In this document: piece by piece, positions 46,606-55,476 of the stretch | How positions within the stretch are numbered: the stretch's first letter is position 1 | Layout of the letters: each line of letters begins with the position of its first letter | NCBI GenBank assembly: GCA_037200985.1 | Contig: JBBCGJ010000001.1 | Span: forward strand, 1,030,756-1,094,755 | DNA: 64,000 nucleotides | DNA from: Rhizomicrobium sp. | GTDB taxonomy: Bacteria > Pseudomonadota > Alphaproteobacteria > Micropepsales > Micropepsaceae | Reading direction: 5' to 3' | Notes under the pieces: model-generated | Seen by the model: the letters and a program-made list of their open reading frames with translations, nothing else | Told to the model about the DNA's origin: nothing | Databases searched by the model: none | Position numbers and translations under genes: made by a program

Positions 46606-46667
46606 TCGTTTCGCGCGCGTCTGATCGAGAGTATTTCGGCGCTGCGAACTGTGCTTAAACCCGCCCG

Positions 46668-48551
46668 ATGTTCCGCTCCCTTCTGATTGCCAATCGCGGC
46701 GAGATCGCCGTCCGCGTCATCCGCACCGCCCGGCGCATGGGGCTGCGGACGGTGGCGGTCTATTCGGACGCCGACGCGCACGCCGCCCATGTCGCGCTGG
46801 CCGACAGCGCCCTGCGCATCGGCCCCGCCGCGCCGCGCGAATCCTATCTGAACATCGACGCGGTTCTGTCCGCCGCGCGCGAAGCGGGCGCCGAGGCGAT
46901 CCATCCCGGCTACGGCTTCCTGTCGGAGAACGCCGCCTTCGCCGAAGCCTGCGCCGCCGCCGGCATCGTCTTCGTCGGCCCGCCGCCCGGCGCGATCCGC
47001 GCCATGGGCCTGAAAGACCGCGCCAAGGCGCTGATGGAGAAGGCCGGCGTGCCCGTAGTGCCCGGCTATCTGGGAGACGACCAGTCCGCCGAGCATCTCG
47101 CGAAAGAGGCGGCGCGTATCGGCTATCCCGTGCTGATCAAGGCGGTGGCCGGCGGCGGCGGCAAGGGCATGCGCAAGGTCGAGGGTGCCGCCGATTTCCC
47201 CGCCGCGCTGGCAAGCGCCCAGCGCGAAGCGAAGGGCGCCTTCGCCAACGACGCAGTGCTGATCGAGAAATACGTCACCCGCCCGCGCCACATCGAGGTC
47301 CAGGTCTTCGCCGACGCGCACGGCAACGCCGTCCATCTGTTCGAGCGCGATTGCTCGCTCCAGCGCCGCCACCAGAAGGTGATCGAGGAAGCGCCCGCGC
47401 CCGGCATGACGCCCGCCATCCGCGCCGCCATCGGCGCGATCGCCGTGACGGCCGCCCGCGCGGTCGATTATCGCGGCGCCGGCACCGTCGAGTTCATCGC
47501 CGACGCCTCCGAAGGCCTTCGCGCCGGCCGCATTTGGTTCATGGAGATGAACACGCGGCTGCAGGTCGAGCATCCCGTGACCGAGGCGATCACCGGCACC
47601 GATCTCGTCGAATGGCAGCTCCGCGTCGCCGCCGGCGAGCGGCTTCCGAAACGGCAGCCCGATCTCGCCATCGCCGGCCACGCCGTCGAGGCCCGCCTTT
47701 ATGCAGAAGACCCGCAGAACGGCTTCCTGCCCTCCATCGGCACGCTGGAGCGCCTGCGCTTTCCGCAGGGCGTGCGTATCGACAGCGGCGTGCGCGAGGG
47801 CGACGCGGTGACACCGTTCTACGATCCGATGATCGCCAAGGTGGTCGCGCACGGCCCGACCCGCGATGACGCGATTGAGACGCTCGCGGCGGCTCTGGAC
47901 GCCACGCAGATCGCCGGCCTGAAGACCAACAACGCGTTCCTGGCCCGCGCCCTCCGCGAACCCGACTTCCGCGCCGGCGACATCGATACGGCCTTTATCG
48001 AGCGGCACATCGACCGCCTCGTTCCGCCGGCGACCCTGCCGCCGCGCATACTTTCGGCCGCCGCCGATTTCGTCGTCCGCGAGCACGCGTCCGACAGCAC
48101 CGATCCCTGGGCCGCGCGCGACGGCTTCCGCCTCGGCGGTGCCAAGGTCCCTCGCATCGCCTTTGCCGTCGACGGCAAGCCCGTGCTGGCCGAGGCTCAG
48201 GCCCTGGCGGACGCGAACACGCTCCGCCTCGCCAGCGGCGCCATCGCTGTGATGGAAAAGGGCGAGACCTATGTGCTGCGCGAATACGATCCCTTCGACG
48301 CCGCCGATGCCGCCGGCGCCGCCACCGACCGCGTCGTGACGCCGATGCCGGGCAAGATCATCCAGGTCCTCGTCAAGTCCGGCGACGCGGTGAAGCCGGG
48401 CCAGCCGCTCGCCGTCCTCGAAGCGATGAAGATGGAGCACACGCTGTCCGCGCCGGGTGCCGCGACCGTCGAGGCGGTGGCGGTCGCGGTCGGCGACCAG
48501 GTGGGCGAGGGTACGCTCGTGGTGCGCTTCGTCGCGGAGAAGGCTGCGTGA
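46668..48551 (+). CDS. mccA: Methylcrotonyl-CoA carboxylase alpha subunit (biotin-containing)
   Basis: It carboxylates its own biotin for use by MccB. The 627-residue product starts MFRSLLIANRGEIAVRVIRT. The biotin carboxylase domain has KAVAGGGGKGMRKVEGAAD and EMNTRLQVEHPVTE. The biotinyl domain has VLEAMKMEHTLSAPG with Lys588. Similarity to pccA at 26344 is strong in the carboxylase half but lower afterwards, and the location with mccB and ivd supports MCC. It overlaps the DUF1489 gene by 4 bp. Confidence 0.93.
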   Translation: MFRSLLIANRGEIAVRVIRTARRMGLRTVAVYSDADAHAAHVALADSALRIGPAAPRESYLNIDAVLSAAREAGAEAIHPGYGFLSENAAFAEACAAAGIVFVGPPPGAIRAMGLKDRAKALMEKAGVPVVPGYLGDDQSAEHLAKEAARIGYPVLIKAVAGGGGKGMRKVEGAADFPAALASAQREAKGAFANDAVLIEKYVTRPRHIEVQVFADAHGNAVHLFERDCSLQRRHQKVIEEAPAPGMTPAIRAAIGAIAVTAARAVDYRGAGTVEFIADASEGLRAGRIWFMEMNTRLQVEHPVTEAITGTDLVEWQLRVAAGERLPKRQPDLAIAGHAVEARLYAEDPQNGFLPSIGTLERLRFPQGVRIDSGVREGDAVTPFYDPMIAKVVAHGPTRDDAIETLAAALDATQIAGLKTNNAFLARALREPDFRAGDIDTAFIERHIDRLVPPATLPPRILSAAADFVVREHASDSTDPWAARDGFRLGGAKVPRIAFAVDGKPVLAEAQALADANTLRLASGAIAVMEKGETYVLREYDPFDAADAAGAATDRVVTPMPGKIIQVLVKSGDAVKPGQPLAVLEAMKMEHTLSAPGAATVEAVAVAVGDQVGEGTLVVRFVAEKAA

Positions 48552-48982
48552 CGCTGCACATCCTCAAGCTCTGCGTCGGCGTCGAGACGGTTGAGGAGCT
48601 GGCGCGATGGCAGGCCGGCCGCGTCCGCGACCAGAAGAAGCGCGGCGTGAAGACCCCCGAGCTGATCCACGTCACCCGCATGATGCCCAAGCGCAAGGAC
48701 GAGATCCTCGACGGCGGCTCGCTCTACTGGGTGATCAAGGGCCAGATCGCGGTGCGCCAGACGCTGCTCGACATCCGCCGCGTGACCAAGAACGGCACGC
48801 CGCATTGCGGCCTGGTCTACGCGCCCGAGCTGGTGCCGGTGCGCCGCCGCGCCCATCGCGCCTTCCAGGGCTGGCGCTATCTTCCCGCGAAGGACGCCCC
48901 GCCCGACGCGCGCGGCGCCAAGGGCCTCGAAAAGCTTCCCGAGCGATTGCAAGCCGAACTGGTCGAATTGGGACTGCTGTAA
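48548..48982 (+). CDS. DUF1489 family protein, GTG start
   Basis: The 144-residue product matches the alphaproteobacterial DUF1489 pattern. It opens MTLHILKLCVGVETVEELARW, then has THVTRMMPKR-like ELIHVTRMMPKRKDEILDGG, SLYWVIKGQIAVRQTLLDI, CGLVYAPELVPVRRRAHRAF and QGWRYLPAKDAPPD. Function is unknown; conservation of basic residues and Tyr/Trp suggests nucleic-acid contact, which is inference. The GTG overlaps the mccA stop (GTGA). It converges with panC, 13 bp apart. Confidence 0.88.
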   Translation: MTLHILKLCVGVETVEELARWQAGRVRDQKKRGVKTPELIHVTRMMPKRKDEILDGGSLYWVIKGQIAVRQTLLDIRRVTKNGTPHCGLVYAPELVPVRRRAHRAFQGWRYLPAKDAPPDARGAKGLEKLPERLQAELVELGLL

Positions 48983-48995
48983 CGCCGCCGGCGGT

Positions 48996-49841
48996 TCACA
49001 CCGCCATGTTGTCGATCAACCGCGTCGCGCCGATCTTCGCCGCCGCGAGAATCCGCGCCGGCCGGTCGAGGCTTTCGATCGTCTCCAGGCTCGCCGCGTC
49101 GCGGATCGCGACATAGTCGACGGAGTCGAATCCCGCCTCCAGCAGGTCGCTGCGCCCGAACTGCTCCACCACCGCGACGCCGTCGCCGCGCTTCAGCCGC
49201 GCGATCGCATCGCGCAGCACGAGATTGAGCCGGCCGGCGATCCGGCGCTGCCCGGGGTCCAGATAGGCATTCCGCGACGACATCGCGAGCCCGTCGGCCT
49301 CGCGGATGATCGGCGCCCCGGCGATCTCGATCGGCAGGCCGAGATCGGTGGTCAGGCGGCGGATGACCAGAAGCTGCTGGTAGTCTTTCTCGCCGAAGAT
49401 CGCGACATCGGGCATCGCCGCGATCAGGAGCTTGGACACCACCGTCGCGACGCCGGAGAAGAAATGCGGCCGGAAATCGGTTTCGAGGCCGCGCGCCGGC
49501 CCGCCCACCTCGATCCGGGTCGCGAAGCCCGCCGGGTACATCTCCGCGACCGACGGCGCGAAAATCAGGTCGAGCGCGACCCCGCCGAGCTTGGCGGCAT
49601 CGCTGATCAGGTCGCGCGGATAGCGGTCGAAATCTTCGTGCGGCGCGAACTGCGCCGGGTTTACAAAGATGCTGGCCACGCTCCTGTCGGCGCGGCTTTG
49701 TGTCTCGCGCACCAGCGACAGATGGCCGTCATGCAGCGCGCCCATGGTCGGCACCAGGCCGATGCGGGCGCCGTCGTGGCGCCATCCGGCGATCCGGTCG
49801 CGCAGCGCGGCGATGGTCTCCACGATCTCGGGCGTTTTCAT
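48996..49841 (-). CDS. panC: Pantothenate synthetase
   Basis: PanC joins pantoate and beta-alanine with ATP to make pantothenate, the precursor of CoA. The 281-residue product has the HIGH-type motif PTMGALHDGHLSLVRE (about residues 31-46). It also has FVNPAQFAPHEDFDRYPRDL, IFGEKDYQQLLVIRRL, and the KMSKS-equivalent AMSSRNAYLDPGQR. Length is normal. No panB lies beside it. It is divergent from putA with 66 bp between starts. Confidence 0.96.
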   Translation of the reverse strand: MKTPEIVETIAALRDRIAGWRHDGARIGLVPTMGALHDGHLSLVRETQSRADRSVASIFVNPAQFAPHEDFDRYPRDLISDAAKLGGVALDLIFAPSVAEMYPAGFATRIEVGGPARGLETDFRPHFFSGVATVVSKLLIAAMPDVAIFGEKDYQQLLVIRRLTTDLGLPIEIAGAPIIREADGLAMSSRNAYLDPGQRRIAGRLNLVLRDAIARLKRGDGVAVVEQFGRSDLLEAGFDSVDYVAIRDAASLETIESLDRPARILAAAKIGATRLIDNMAV

Positions 49842-49907
49842 CGCGCGAACATAGCGCGCCGGGCGGGGGCCGCGCTACAATCCTCCGCCACCCGAACCGA
49901 CATCCCC

Positions 49908-52900
49908 ATGACGCCGCTGCGCGACGCAATCTCAGCCGCCTATCTCGCCGACGAAGACGCCGTCGTGGACCGGCGCATCGCCCAGGCCACGCTCTCGCCC
50001 GCCGAGGCAGGGCAGACCGCGCGCGTCGCCGCCGATCTGGTCGCCCGCATCCGCAAGGACTCGGCCAAGGCCGGCGGCATCGACGCCTTCATGCGCGAAT
50101 ATGCACTCTCCAGCGAGGAGGGCGTTGCCCTGATGTGCCTGGCCGAGGCGCTGCTGCGGGTCCCCGACGCCGAGACCGCCGACAAGCTGATCCGCGACAA
50201 GATCGGCGGCGCGCAATGGGACCGCCATCGCGCCAAGTCGGACTCGCTGTTCGTCAACGCCTCGACCTGGGCGCTGATGCTGACGGGCCGCATCGTCCGC
50301 CTGGACGAGACCTCGAAATGGGATTTCGACGGCATCTTCAGGAAGCTCGTCGCGCGCTCGGGCGAGCCGGTGATCCGCCAGGCCGTCACCTATGCGATGC
50401 GCATTCTCGGCCGCCAATTCGTGCTCGGCCGCACCATCGGCGAGGCGCTGAAAGAGGCGAAGCCGCTGGCCGACAAGGGCTACCGCTTCTCCTTCGACAT
50501 GCTGGGCGAGGCCGCCTACACCAAGGCCGACGCGGCACGCTACGCGCGGTCCTATCGCGATGCCCTCGATGTCATCGCCGCGACGACCCCGAAGGATTCC
50601 CGCGCGATCTTCGAGCGGCCCAGCCTGTCGGTGAAGCTCTCGGCGCTCCATCCGCGCTACGAATGGGTCAAGCGCGAGCGCGTCTTCGCCGAGCTGATGC
50701 CCGTCGTGCTGGCGCTGGGCGCGCAGGCCCGCGCCGCGGACATCGCGCTCACCGTCGACGCGGAAGAGGCCGAGCGCCTCGACCTGATGCTCGACCTGTT
50801 CGAGGCTTTCGGGGAAGCGCCCGAGTTGCGCGGCTGGGACGGTCTCGGCCTCGCGGTGCAGGCCTATCAGAAGCGCGCCATGCCGGTGCTCGACTGGCTG
50901 ATCGATCTGGCGCGGCGCCAGGGCCGGCGCATTCCGGTGCGTCTGGTGAAAGGCGCCTATTGGGACAGCGAGATCAAGCGCGGCCAGGAGATGGGCCTCG
51001 ACGACTACCCGGTGTTCACGCGCAAGGCCGCGACGGACACGTCCTATCTCGCCTGCGCGCGCGTCATGCTCGGCGCCGGCGCCGCGCTCTATCCGCAATT
51101 CGCCACCCACAACGCCCATTCGCTCGCCGCCATCGACGCGCTGGCCGGCGGGCGGCGCGACTTCGAATATCAGCGCCTGCACGGCATGGGCGAGGCGCTG
51201 CACGAGATCCACCGCGAGCTGGGCGGCGTGCCGACGCGCATCTACGCGCCGGTCGGCAGCCATGAGGACCTGCTGGCCTATCTCGTGCGCCGCCTCTTGG
51301 AAAACGGCGCCAACACCTCTTTCGTGAACCGCCTGGCCGACGACGACGCGCCGGTCGAAGACATCGTCGCCGATCCCGTGGCGCAGATCGCCGCCGCCCA
51401 TCCGCATCGCAATCCCCGGATCGCGCTGCCGAAGGACATCCTGGGCGACCGCAAGAACTCGCATGGCTTTCTGTTCAGCGATCCGAAAGTCAGCGAGCCG
51501 CTGCTGTCGCGGATCGAGGACATATTGCAAACCCGCCACGACGCGGCGCCCGTCATCGGCGGCGCGGTGTGCGGCGGCGCGCCGGCCGAGATTCGCGATC
51601 CCGCGGATCGCCGCCGGATCGTCGGCACGGTCCTCGAAACCGCCTCGGACGACGCACGCGCCGCGCTGGCCTTGGCGCACAAGGCGCAGGCCGATTGGGA
51701 CGCCTTGGGCGGCAAGGTCCGCGCCGGCATCCTCTACCGCGCCGCCGATCTCTTCGAGAAGAACCGCCCGCTCCTGATGGCGCTGGCGGTGCGCGAAGCG
51801 GGCAAGACGCTGCCCAACGCGCTGGGCGAAGTGCGCGAAGCCGTCGATTTCCTGCGTTACTACGCGACCCGCGCCGCCGCGACGTTCGAAGAGCCTTTGC
51901 GCCTGCCCGGGCCGACCGGCGAGTCGAACGAGCTGACCCTGCACGGCCGCGGCGTCTTCGCCTGCATCAGTCCGTGGAATTTCCCGCTGTCGATCTTCGC
52001 CGGCCAAGTCGCCGGGGCGCTCGCCGCCGGCAATGGCGTGCTGGCCAAGCCCGCCGAGCAGACCCCGCTGATCGCCGCCGCCGCCGTCCGGCTGCTGCAC
52101 GAGGCCGGCGTGCCAGCCAATGTGCTCCACCTGTTGCCCGGCGACGGCCCGCGCATCGGCAAGGTGCTGTTCGCCGATCCGCGCCTTGCCGGCGTCGCCT
52201 TCACCGGCTCGACCGACGCCGCCAACGCCATCAACCGGGCGCTCGCCGCGCGCAGCGGTCCCATCGCCACGCTGATCGCCGAGACCGGCGGACAGAACGC
52301 GATGATCGTGGATTCGACCGCGCTGCCGGAGCAGGTCGCGCGCGACGCGCTGGCCTCGGCCTTCGACAGCGCCGGCCAGCGCTGCTCGGCCCTGCGCGTG
52401 CTGTTCGTGCAGGACGACGTCGCCGACAAGATGCTCGACATCCTGCTGGGCGCGATGGACGAATTGAAGATCGGCGATCCCTTGCGCCTCGACACCGATA
52501 TCGGCCCCGTGATCGACGAGGCCGCCCGCGAAATGCTCGAAACCCATGCGGCGCGGATGGCGCGCGAGGCCAAGCTGCTGCGCAAGCTCGCCGTGCCGCC
52601 GGAATTGTCGAACGGCATCTTCTTCGCGCCGCACGCCTTCGAGCTCGATTCCCTCGACCAATTGAAGCGCGAAGTGTTCGGGCCGGTGCTGCATGTGATC
52701 CGCTATTCCGCCGACAGCCTCGGCAAGGTGTGCCACGCGATCAACGCGACGGCGTTCGGGCTGACGCTCGGCATCCACAGCCGGATCGAGGAGACCGCCG
52801 ATTTCGTCCGCGCCCGCGTCCGCGTCGGCAACCTCTACGTCAACCGCAACCAGATCGGCGCCGTGGTCGGCGTCCAGCCCTTCGGCGGCGAGGGCCTGTC

Positions 52901-53018
52901 CGGCACAGGCCCCAAGGCCGGCGGCCCGCACTACCTGCCGCGCTTCGCCCTGGAGCGCACCTATACCGTCAACACCGCCGCCGCCGGCGGCAATACGGCG
53001 CTGCTCAGTTCGTCGTAG
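49908..53018 (+). CDS. putA: Bifunctional proline dehydrogenase / delta-1-pyrroline-5-carboxylate dehydrogenase
   Basis: PutA oxidises proline to glutamate in two steps with substrate channelling. The 1036-residue product has a proline dehydrogenase barrel (about residues 120-450, with RIPVRLVKGAYWDSEIKR and FEYQRLHGMGEAL). Its aldehyde dehydrogenase domain (about 530-1000) has CISPWNFPLSIFAGQ, general base Glu792 (ETGGQNAM) and nucleophile Cys826 (AGQRCSALRV). There is no N-terminal ribbon-helix-helix domain, so this is the short, enzyme-only PutA class that cannot repress its own gene. The ATG at 49908 is the first to give homology. Confidence 0.96.
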   Translation: MTPLRDAISAAYLADEDAVVDRRIAQATLSPAEAGQTARVAADLVARIRKDSAKAGGIDAFMREYALSSEEGVALMCLAEALLRVPDAETADKLIRDKIGGAQWDRHRAKSDSLFVNASTWALMLTGRIVRLDETSKWDFDGIFRKLVARSGEPVIRQAVTYAMRILGRQFVLGRTIGEALKEAKPLADKGYRFSFDMLGEAAYTKADAARYARSYRDALDVIAATTPKDSRAIFERPSLSVKLSALHPRYEWVKRERVFAELMPVVLALGAQARAADIALTVDAEEAERLDLMLDLFEAFGEAPELRGWDGLGLAVQAYQKRAMPVLDWLIDLARRQGRRIPVRLVKGAYWDSEIKRGQEMGLDDYPVFTRKAATDTSYLACARVMLGAGAALYPQFATHNAHSLAAIDALAGGRRDFEYQRLHGMGEALHEIHRELGGVPTRIYAPVGSHEDLLAYLVRRLLENGANTSFVNRLADDDAPVEDIVADPVAQIAAAHPHRNPRIALPKDILGDRKNSHGFLFSDPKVSEPLLSRIEDILQTRHDAAPVIGGAVCGGAPAEIRDPADRRRIVGTVLETASDDARAALALAHKAQADWDALGGKVRAGILYRAADLFEKNRPLLMALAVREAGKTLPNALGEVREAVDFLRYYATRAAATFEEPLRLPGPTGESNELTLHGRGVFACISPWNFPLSIFAGQVAGALAAGNGVLAKPAEQTPLIAAAAVRLLHEAGVPANVLHLLPGDGPRIGKVLFADPRLAGVAFTGSTDAANAINRALAARSGPIATLIAETGGQNAMIVDSTALPEQVARDALASAFDSAGQRCSALRVLFVQDDVADKMLDILLGAMDELKIGDPLRLDTDIGPVIDEAAREMLETHAARMAREAKLLRKLAVPPELSNGIFFAPHAFELDSLDQLKREVFGPVLHVIRYSADSLGKVCHAINATAFGLTLGIHSRIEETADFVRARVRVGNLYVNRNQIGAVVGVQPFGGEGLSGTGPKAGGPHYLPRFALERTYTVNTAAAGGNTALLSSS

Positions 53019-53045
53019 GACCGCGGCAAGGCGCGCGGCCTTCGC

Positions 53046-53095
53046 TTGCATGCCGGCGATCCCGGTGTTAAATACTGAACCAGATGGTTCAGTAT
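53046..53095 (+). promoter_or_regulatory. Promoter with perfect palindromic operator over the arsR start
   Basis: TTGCAT (53046-53051), a 17 bp spacer and TAAATA (53069-53074) form a promoter. It is covered by a perfect inverted repeat, ATACTGAACC (53072-53081), AGAT, GGTTCAGTAT (53086-53095). The ATG at 53084 is inside the palindrome, and no ribosome-binding site exists, so the mRNA is probably leaderless. The layout fits autorepression by the ArsR protein it drives. Confidence 0.8.
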
Positions 53096-53449
53096 AGCCA
53101 AACCCGCTTCGATGTATCGTTCGCCGCGCTCTCGGACGCCACAAGGCGCGGCGTTCTGGAGCAGCTCGGCCGCGCGGACGCCTCGATCACGGACCTTGCC
53201 GAGAAATTCCACATGACCCTCACGGGCATGAAGAAGCATGTCGGCGTCCTGGAGCGGGCAGGGCTCGTCATCACGGAAAAGGTCGGGCGCGTGCGGACCT
53301 GCAGGCTCGGCCTGCGCCGGCTGGAGGAAGAGGCGGCGTGGATCGAAGGGTGCCGCCGGCTCTGGGAGGCGCGCTTCGACGCGCTGGACAAGGTTGTCGA
53401 GGATCTGAAACGGAAGGAGAAGGCCGATGGACGCAAAAGGGAAGAGTGA
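53084..53449 (+). CDS. ArsR-family winged-helix regulator
   Basis: The 121-residue product has the ArsR core: FAALSDATRRGVLEQLGRAD, ASITDLAEKFHMTLTGMKKH (recognition helix), VGVLERAGLVITEKVGRVRT (wing). The Cys-based metal site (ELCVCDL) is absent, so it is the SRPBCC-linked, non-metal type. The C-terminus is charged and helical. It overlaps the SRPBCC gene by 23 bp, the usual pairing, and has a perfect palindrome over its own start codon. Confidence 0.92.
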   Translation: MVQYSQTRFDVSFAALSDATRRGVLEQLGRADASITDLAEKFHMTLTGMKKHVGVLERAGLVITEKVGRVRTCRLGLRRLEEEAAWIEGCRRLWEARFDALDKVVEDLKRKEKADGRKREE

Positions 53450-53954
53450 GCCCAACCGCACGAAGAATCCCACGACGGTGGAACGGACGTCCGAGCGCGA
53501 GGTCGTCACGACGCGAACCTTCAACGGCCCGGTACGCATCGTGTTCGCGGCGTGGACCCGGCCCGAACTGCTCAAGCAATGGTGGGCGCCGACGTCGTTC
53601 GGAGTGACCTTCATGTCCTGCGAGGCCGATGTTCGTACGGGGGGCACCTACCGCTTCGTGTTCGGCCACCCTGCCTCGGAGCAGCCCATGGCGTTCTTCG
53701 GCCGGTACCTCGAAGTGACGCCGAACGCCCGCCTCGTCTGGACGAATGACGAGGGCGGCGAAGGCGGGGCCGTCACCACGGTGACCTTCGAAGAACGCGG
53801 TGCCGACACCCTGGTCGTCATGCGCGACCTCTATCCCTCGAAGGAGGCTCTCGACGAAGCCATCGCCTCCGGGAGCATGGGTGGGTACGACGAGACGTTC
53901 GCGCAACTGGACGATCTTCTCGTCACGCTGGGCGCGAGTTCGGGACGTCCGTAA
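53427..53954 (+). CDS. SRPBCC (AHSA1-like) ligand-binding protein
   Basis: The 175-residue product has the AHSA1/START-like fold: VVTTRTFNGPVRIVFAAWTR, ELLKQWWAPTSFGVTFMSCE, GGTYRFVFGHPASEQPMAFF, and TTVTFEERGADTLVVMRDLY. Members bind hydrophobic ligands in a deep cavity. In ArsR-SRPBCC operons the ligand is mostly unknown and the pair often responds to small organic toxins. The start MDAKGKSEPN lies in the end of the arsR gene. Confidence 0.9.
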   Translation: MDAKGKSEPNRTKNPTTVERTSEREVVTTRTFNGPVRIVFAAWTRPELLKQWWAPTSFGVTFMSCEADVRTGGTYRFVFGHPASEQPMAFFGRYLEVTPNARLVWTNDEGGEGGAVTTVTFEERGADTLVVMRDLYPSKEALDEAIASGSMGGYDETFAQLDDLLVTLGASSGRP

Positions 53955-54063
53955 CGTCGTCTCTTGCATGGAACGGCGTCGACCGGTCGACTTTGCCCTT
54001 CCGGGTCCCTAAGGCTTGGAATCGGCGCCGCCAATGCCGACATTGGGGGGCGGAGGGACGTCT

Positions 54064-54765
54064 ATGGCCAGCGACAATCTTCCGGCAAAGCCGTCGTCGA
54101 AGGGCGACATCGACGCCTTCCTCGGCCGCGCCGCCAGGCTGCCCAGCCTCGCCCAGACCAAGGGCCGCCTGATCTTCGCCATCGACGCCACGATGAGCCG
54201 CCAGCCGACCTGGGCCAAGGCGACCGAGATCCAAAGCGACATGTTCGCGGTCGCGCAATCCATCGGCGGCCTGGCGGTGCAGCTCGTCTATTTCCGCGGC
54301 CACGAATTCCGCGCCAGCGACTGGACCCCGTCGGCCACCGTGCTCGCGAACCGTATGCGCGACGTGACCTGCCGCAGCGGCTTCACCCAGCTCTGCCGCG
54401 TCCTCGCCCATGCCGCGTCCGAGGCGGGTCGGACCAAGGTCGGCGCACTGGTCTATGTCGGCGACGCCTTCGAGGAGAACCCCGATGCCGCGGCCGCCGA
54501 GGCGGCCAGGCTCGCGCTTCTCGGCGTTCCCGCCTTCATGTTCCACGAGGGCGACGATCCCCATGCCGGCGCCGTCTTCCGCGACATCGCCCGCCTGACC
54601 AAGGGCATCTACGCCCGCTTCGATGCCGGCGCCGCCAAGCAGCTCCGCGAACTTCTCATGGCCGCGGCGATCTACGCCACCGGCGGCGCCGTCGCGTTGC
54701 GCGAGCACGCGCGCAAGACGGGCGGCGAATTGCTGCGCATCGCCGACCAGATGGACCGCAAATAG
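54064..54765 (+). CDS. VWA-like domain protein
   Basis: The 233-residue product begins MASDNLPAKPSSKGDIDAFL. It has a von Willebrand A-like fold: KGRLIFAIDATMSRQPTW resembles a MIDAS strand (Asp-x-Thr-x-Ser), then QLVYFRGHEFRASDW and VGALVYVGDAFEENPDAA. A C-terminal helical part ends the protein. The MIDAS is incomplete, so metal binding is uncertain. GGAGGGACGTCT precedes the ATG. Its stop abuts the start of the J-protein gene, so the two are co-translated and probably functional partners. Confidence 0.75.
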   Translation: MASDNLPAKPSSKGDIDAFLGRAARLPSLAQTKGRLIFAIDATMSRQPTWAKATEIQSDMFAVAQSIGGLAVQLVYFRGHEFRASDWTPSATVLANRMRDVTCRSGFTQLCRVLAHAASEAGRTKVGALVYVGDAFEENPDAAAAEAARLALLGVPAFMFHEGDDPHAGAVFRDIARLTKGIYARFDAGAAKQLRELLMAAAIYATGGAVALREHARKTGGELLRIADQMDRK

Positions 54766-55476
54766 ATGGGCGAGTTCCTGCTCGGCGCCGTCGTCCTGGT
54801 GCTTCTGATCCTGCTGCTGCGCGCCTTCGCGGGCGCCAACCCGACCGCCCTGGCGAAGGGCCTGCGCTATGCCGGCGCCGGCGTTCTCGCCGCTCTGGCC
54901 GTCGGCCTCTTCTTCCTCGACCGCCCGGCGGTCGCCGTGTTCGTCGCGAGCGCCGCCTGGGGCGTTTTCACCGGCGGCCGTGCCTGGCCCGGCGGCTGGC
55001 CGCATCTCGGCCGCAAGTCCGCGTCGTCGCGCGGCCGGACGACGAGCGTGCGCACGTCCTGGCTGGAGATGGAGCTCGACCATGACAGCGGCGAGATGCG
55101 CGGCACGGTCCTGCGCGGCGCCCATGCCGGAAAACGCCTCGACGAACTCGACAAGAAAGCCTTGTCCGATCTCTACGCCGAAGCCGCTTCGGACGATGCG
55201 GAAACCAGACGGCTGCTGGAAGCGTGGCTCGACCGCGCCTTCGGCCCCGACTGGCGCCAGGATTTCGAACCGTCCCAGCCGCCGCCCGAACGCGCCACGA
55301 CCGGCATGACGCGCGCCGAAGCCCTGAAGGTTCTCGGCCTGACCGACGGCGCGACGGAAGAGGACATCCGCGCCGCGCATCGCCGGCTGATGCTGCAGAA
55401 CCATCCCGACCGCGGCGGCTCGGACTATCTCGCCTCGAAGATCAACGAAGCCAAGGACGTCCTGCTCGGGACCTAA
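54766..55476 (+). CDS. Membrane-anchored DnaJ-domain protein (TIM14/Pam18-like)
   Basis: The 236-residue product has two N-terminal membrane helices (about residues 3-20 and 36-66), a soluble middle part, and a C-terminal J domain (about 180-236) with [20 protein letters not shown] and the HPD motif at residues 213-215 ([10 protein letters not shown]). J-proteins stimulate Hsp70 ATPase, and the membrane-plus-C-terminal-J layout is that of TIM14/Pam18, the mitochondrial import motor co-chaperone, and its alphaproteobacterial relatives. It directly follows the VWA-like gene and converges with the SPOR carboxypeptidase (4 bp overlap). Confidence 0.88.
   Translation: MGEFLLGAVVLVLLILLLRAFAGANPTALAKGLRYAGAGVLAALAVGLFFLDRPAVAVFVASAAWGVFTGGRAWPGGWPHLGRKSASSRGRTTSVRTSWLEMELDHDSGEMRGTVLRGAHAGKRLDELDKKALSDLYAEAASDDAETRRLLEAWLDRAFGPDWRQDFEPSQPPPERATTGMTRAEALKVLGLTDGATEEDIRAAHRRLMLQNHPDRGGSDYLASKINEAKDVLLGT

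Noticed and set aside
49932..53144. A very long open frame on the minus strand opposite putA (over 1000 codons)
   Set aside because: It is the antisense shadow of a GC-rich gene; its product is full of Arg/Ala/Gly/His with no family signal, while the plus strand encodes a clear PutA.
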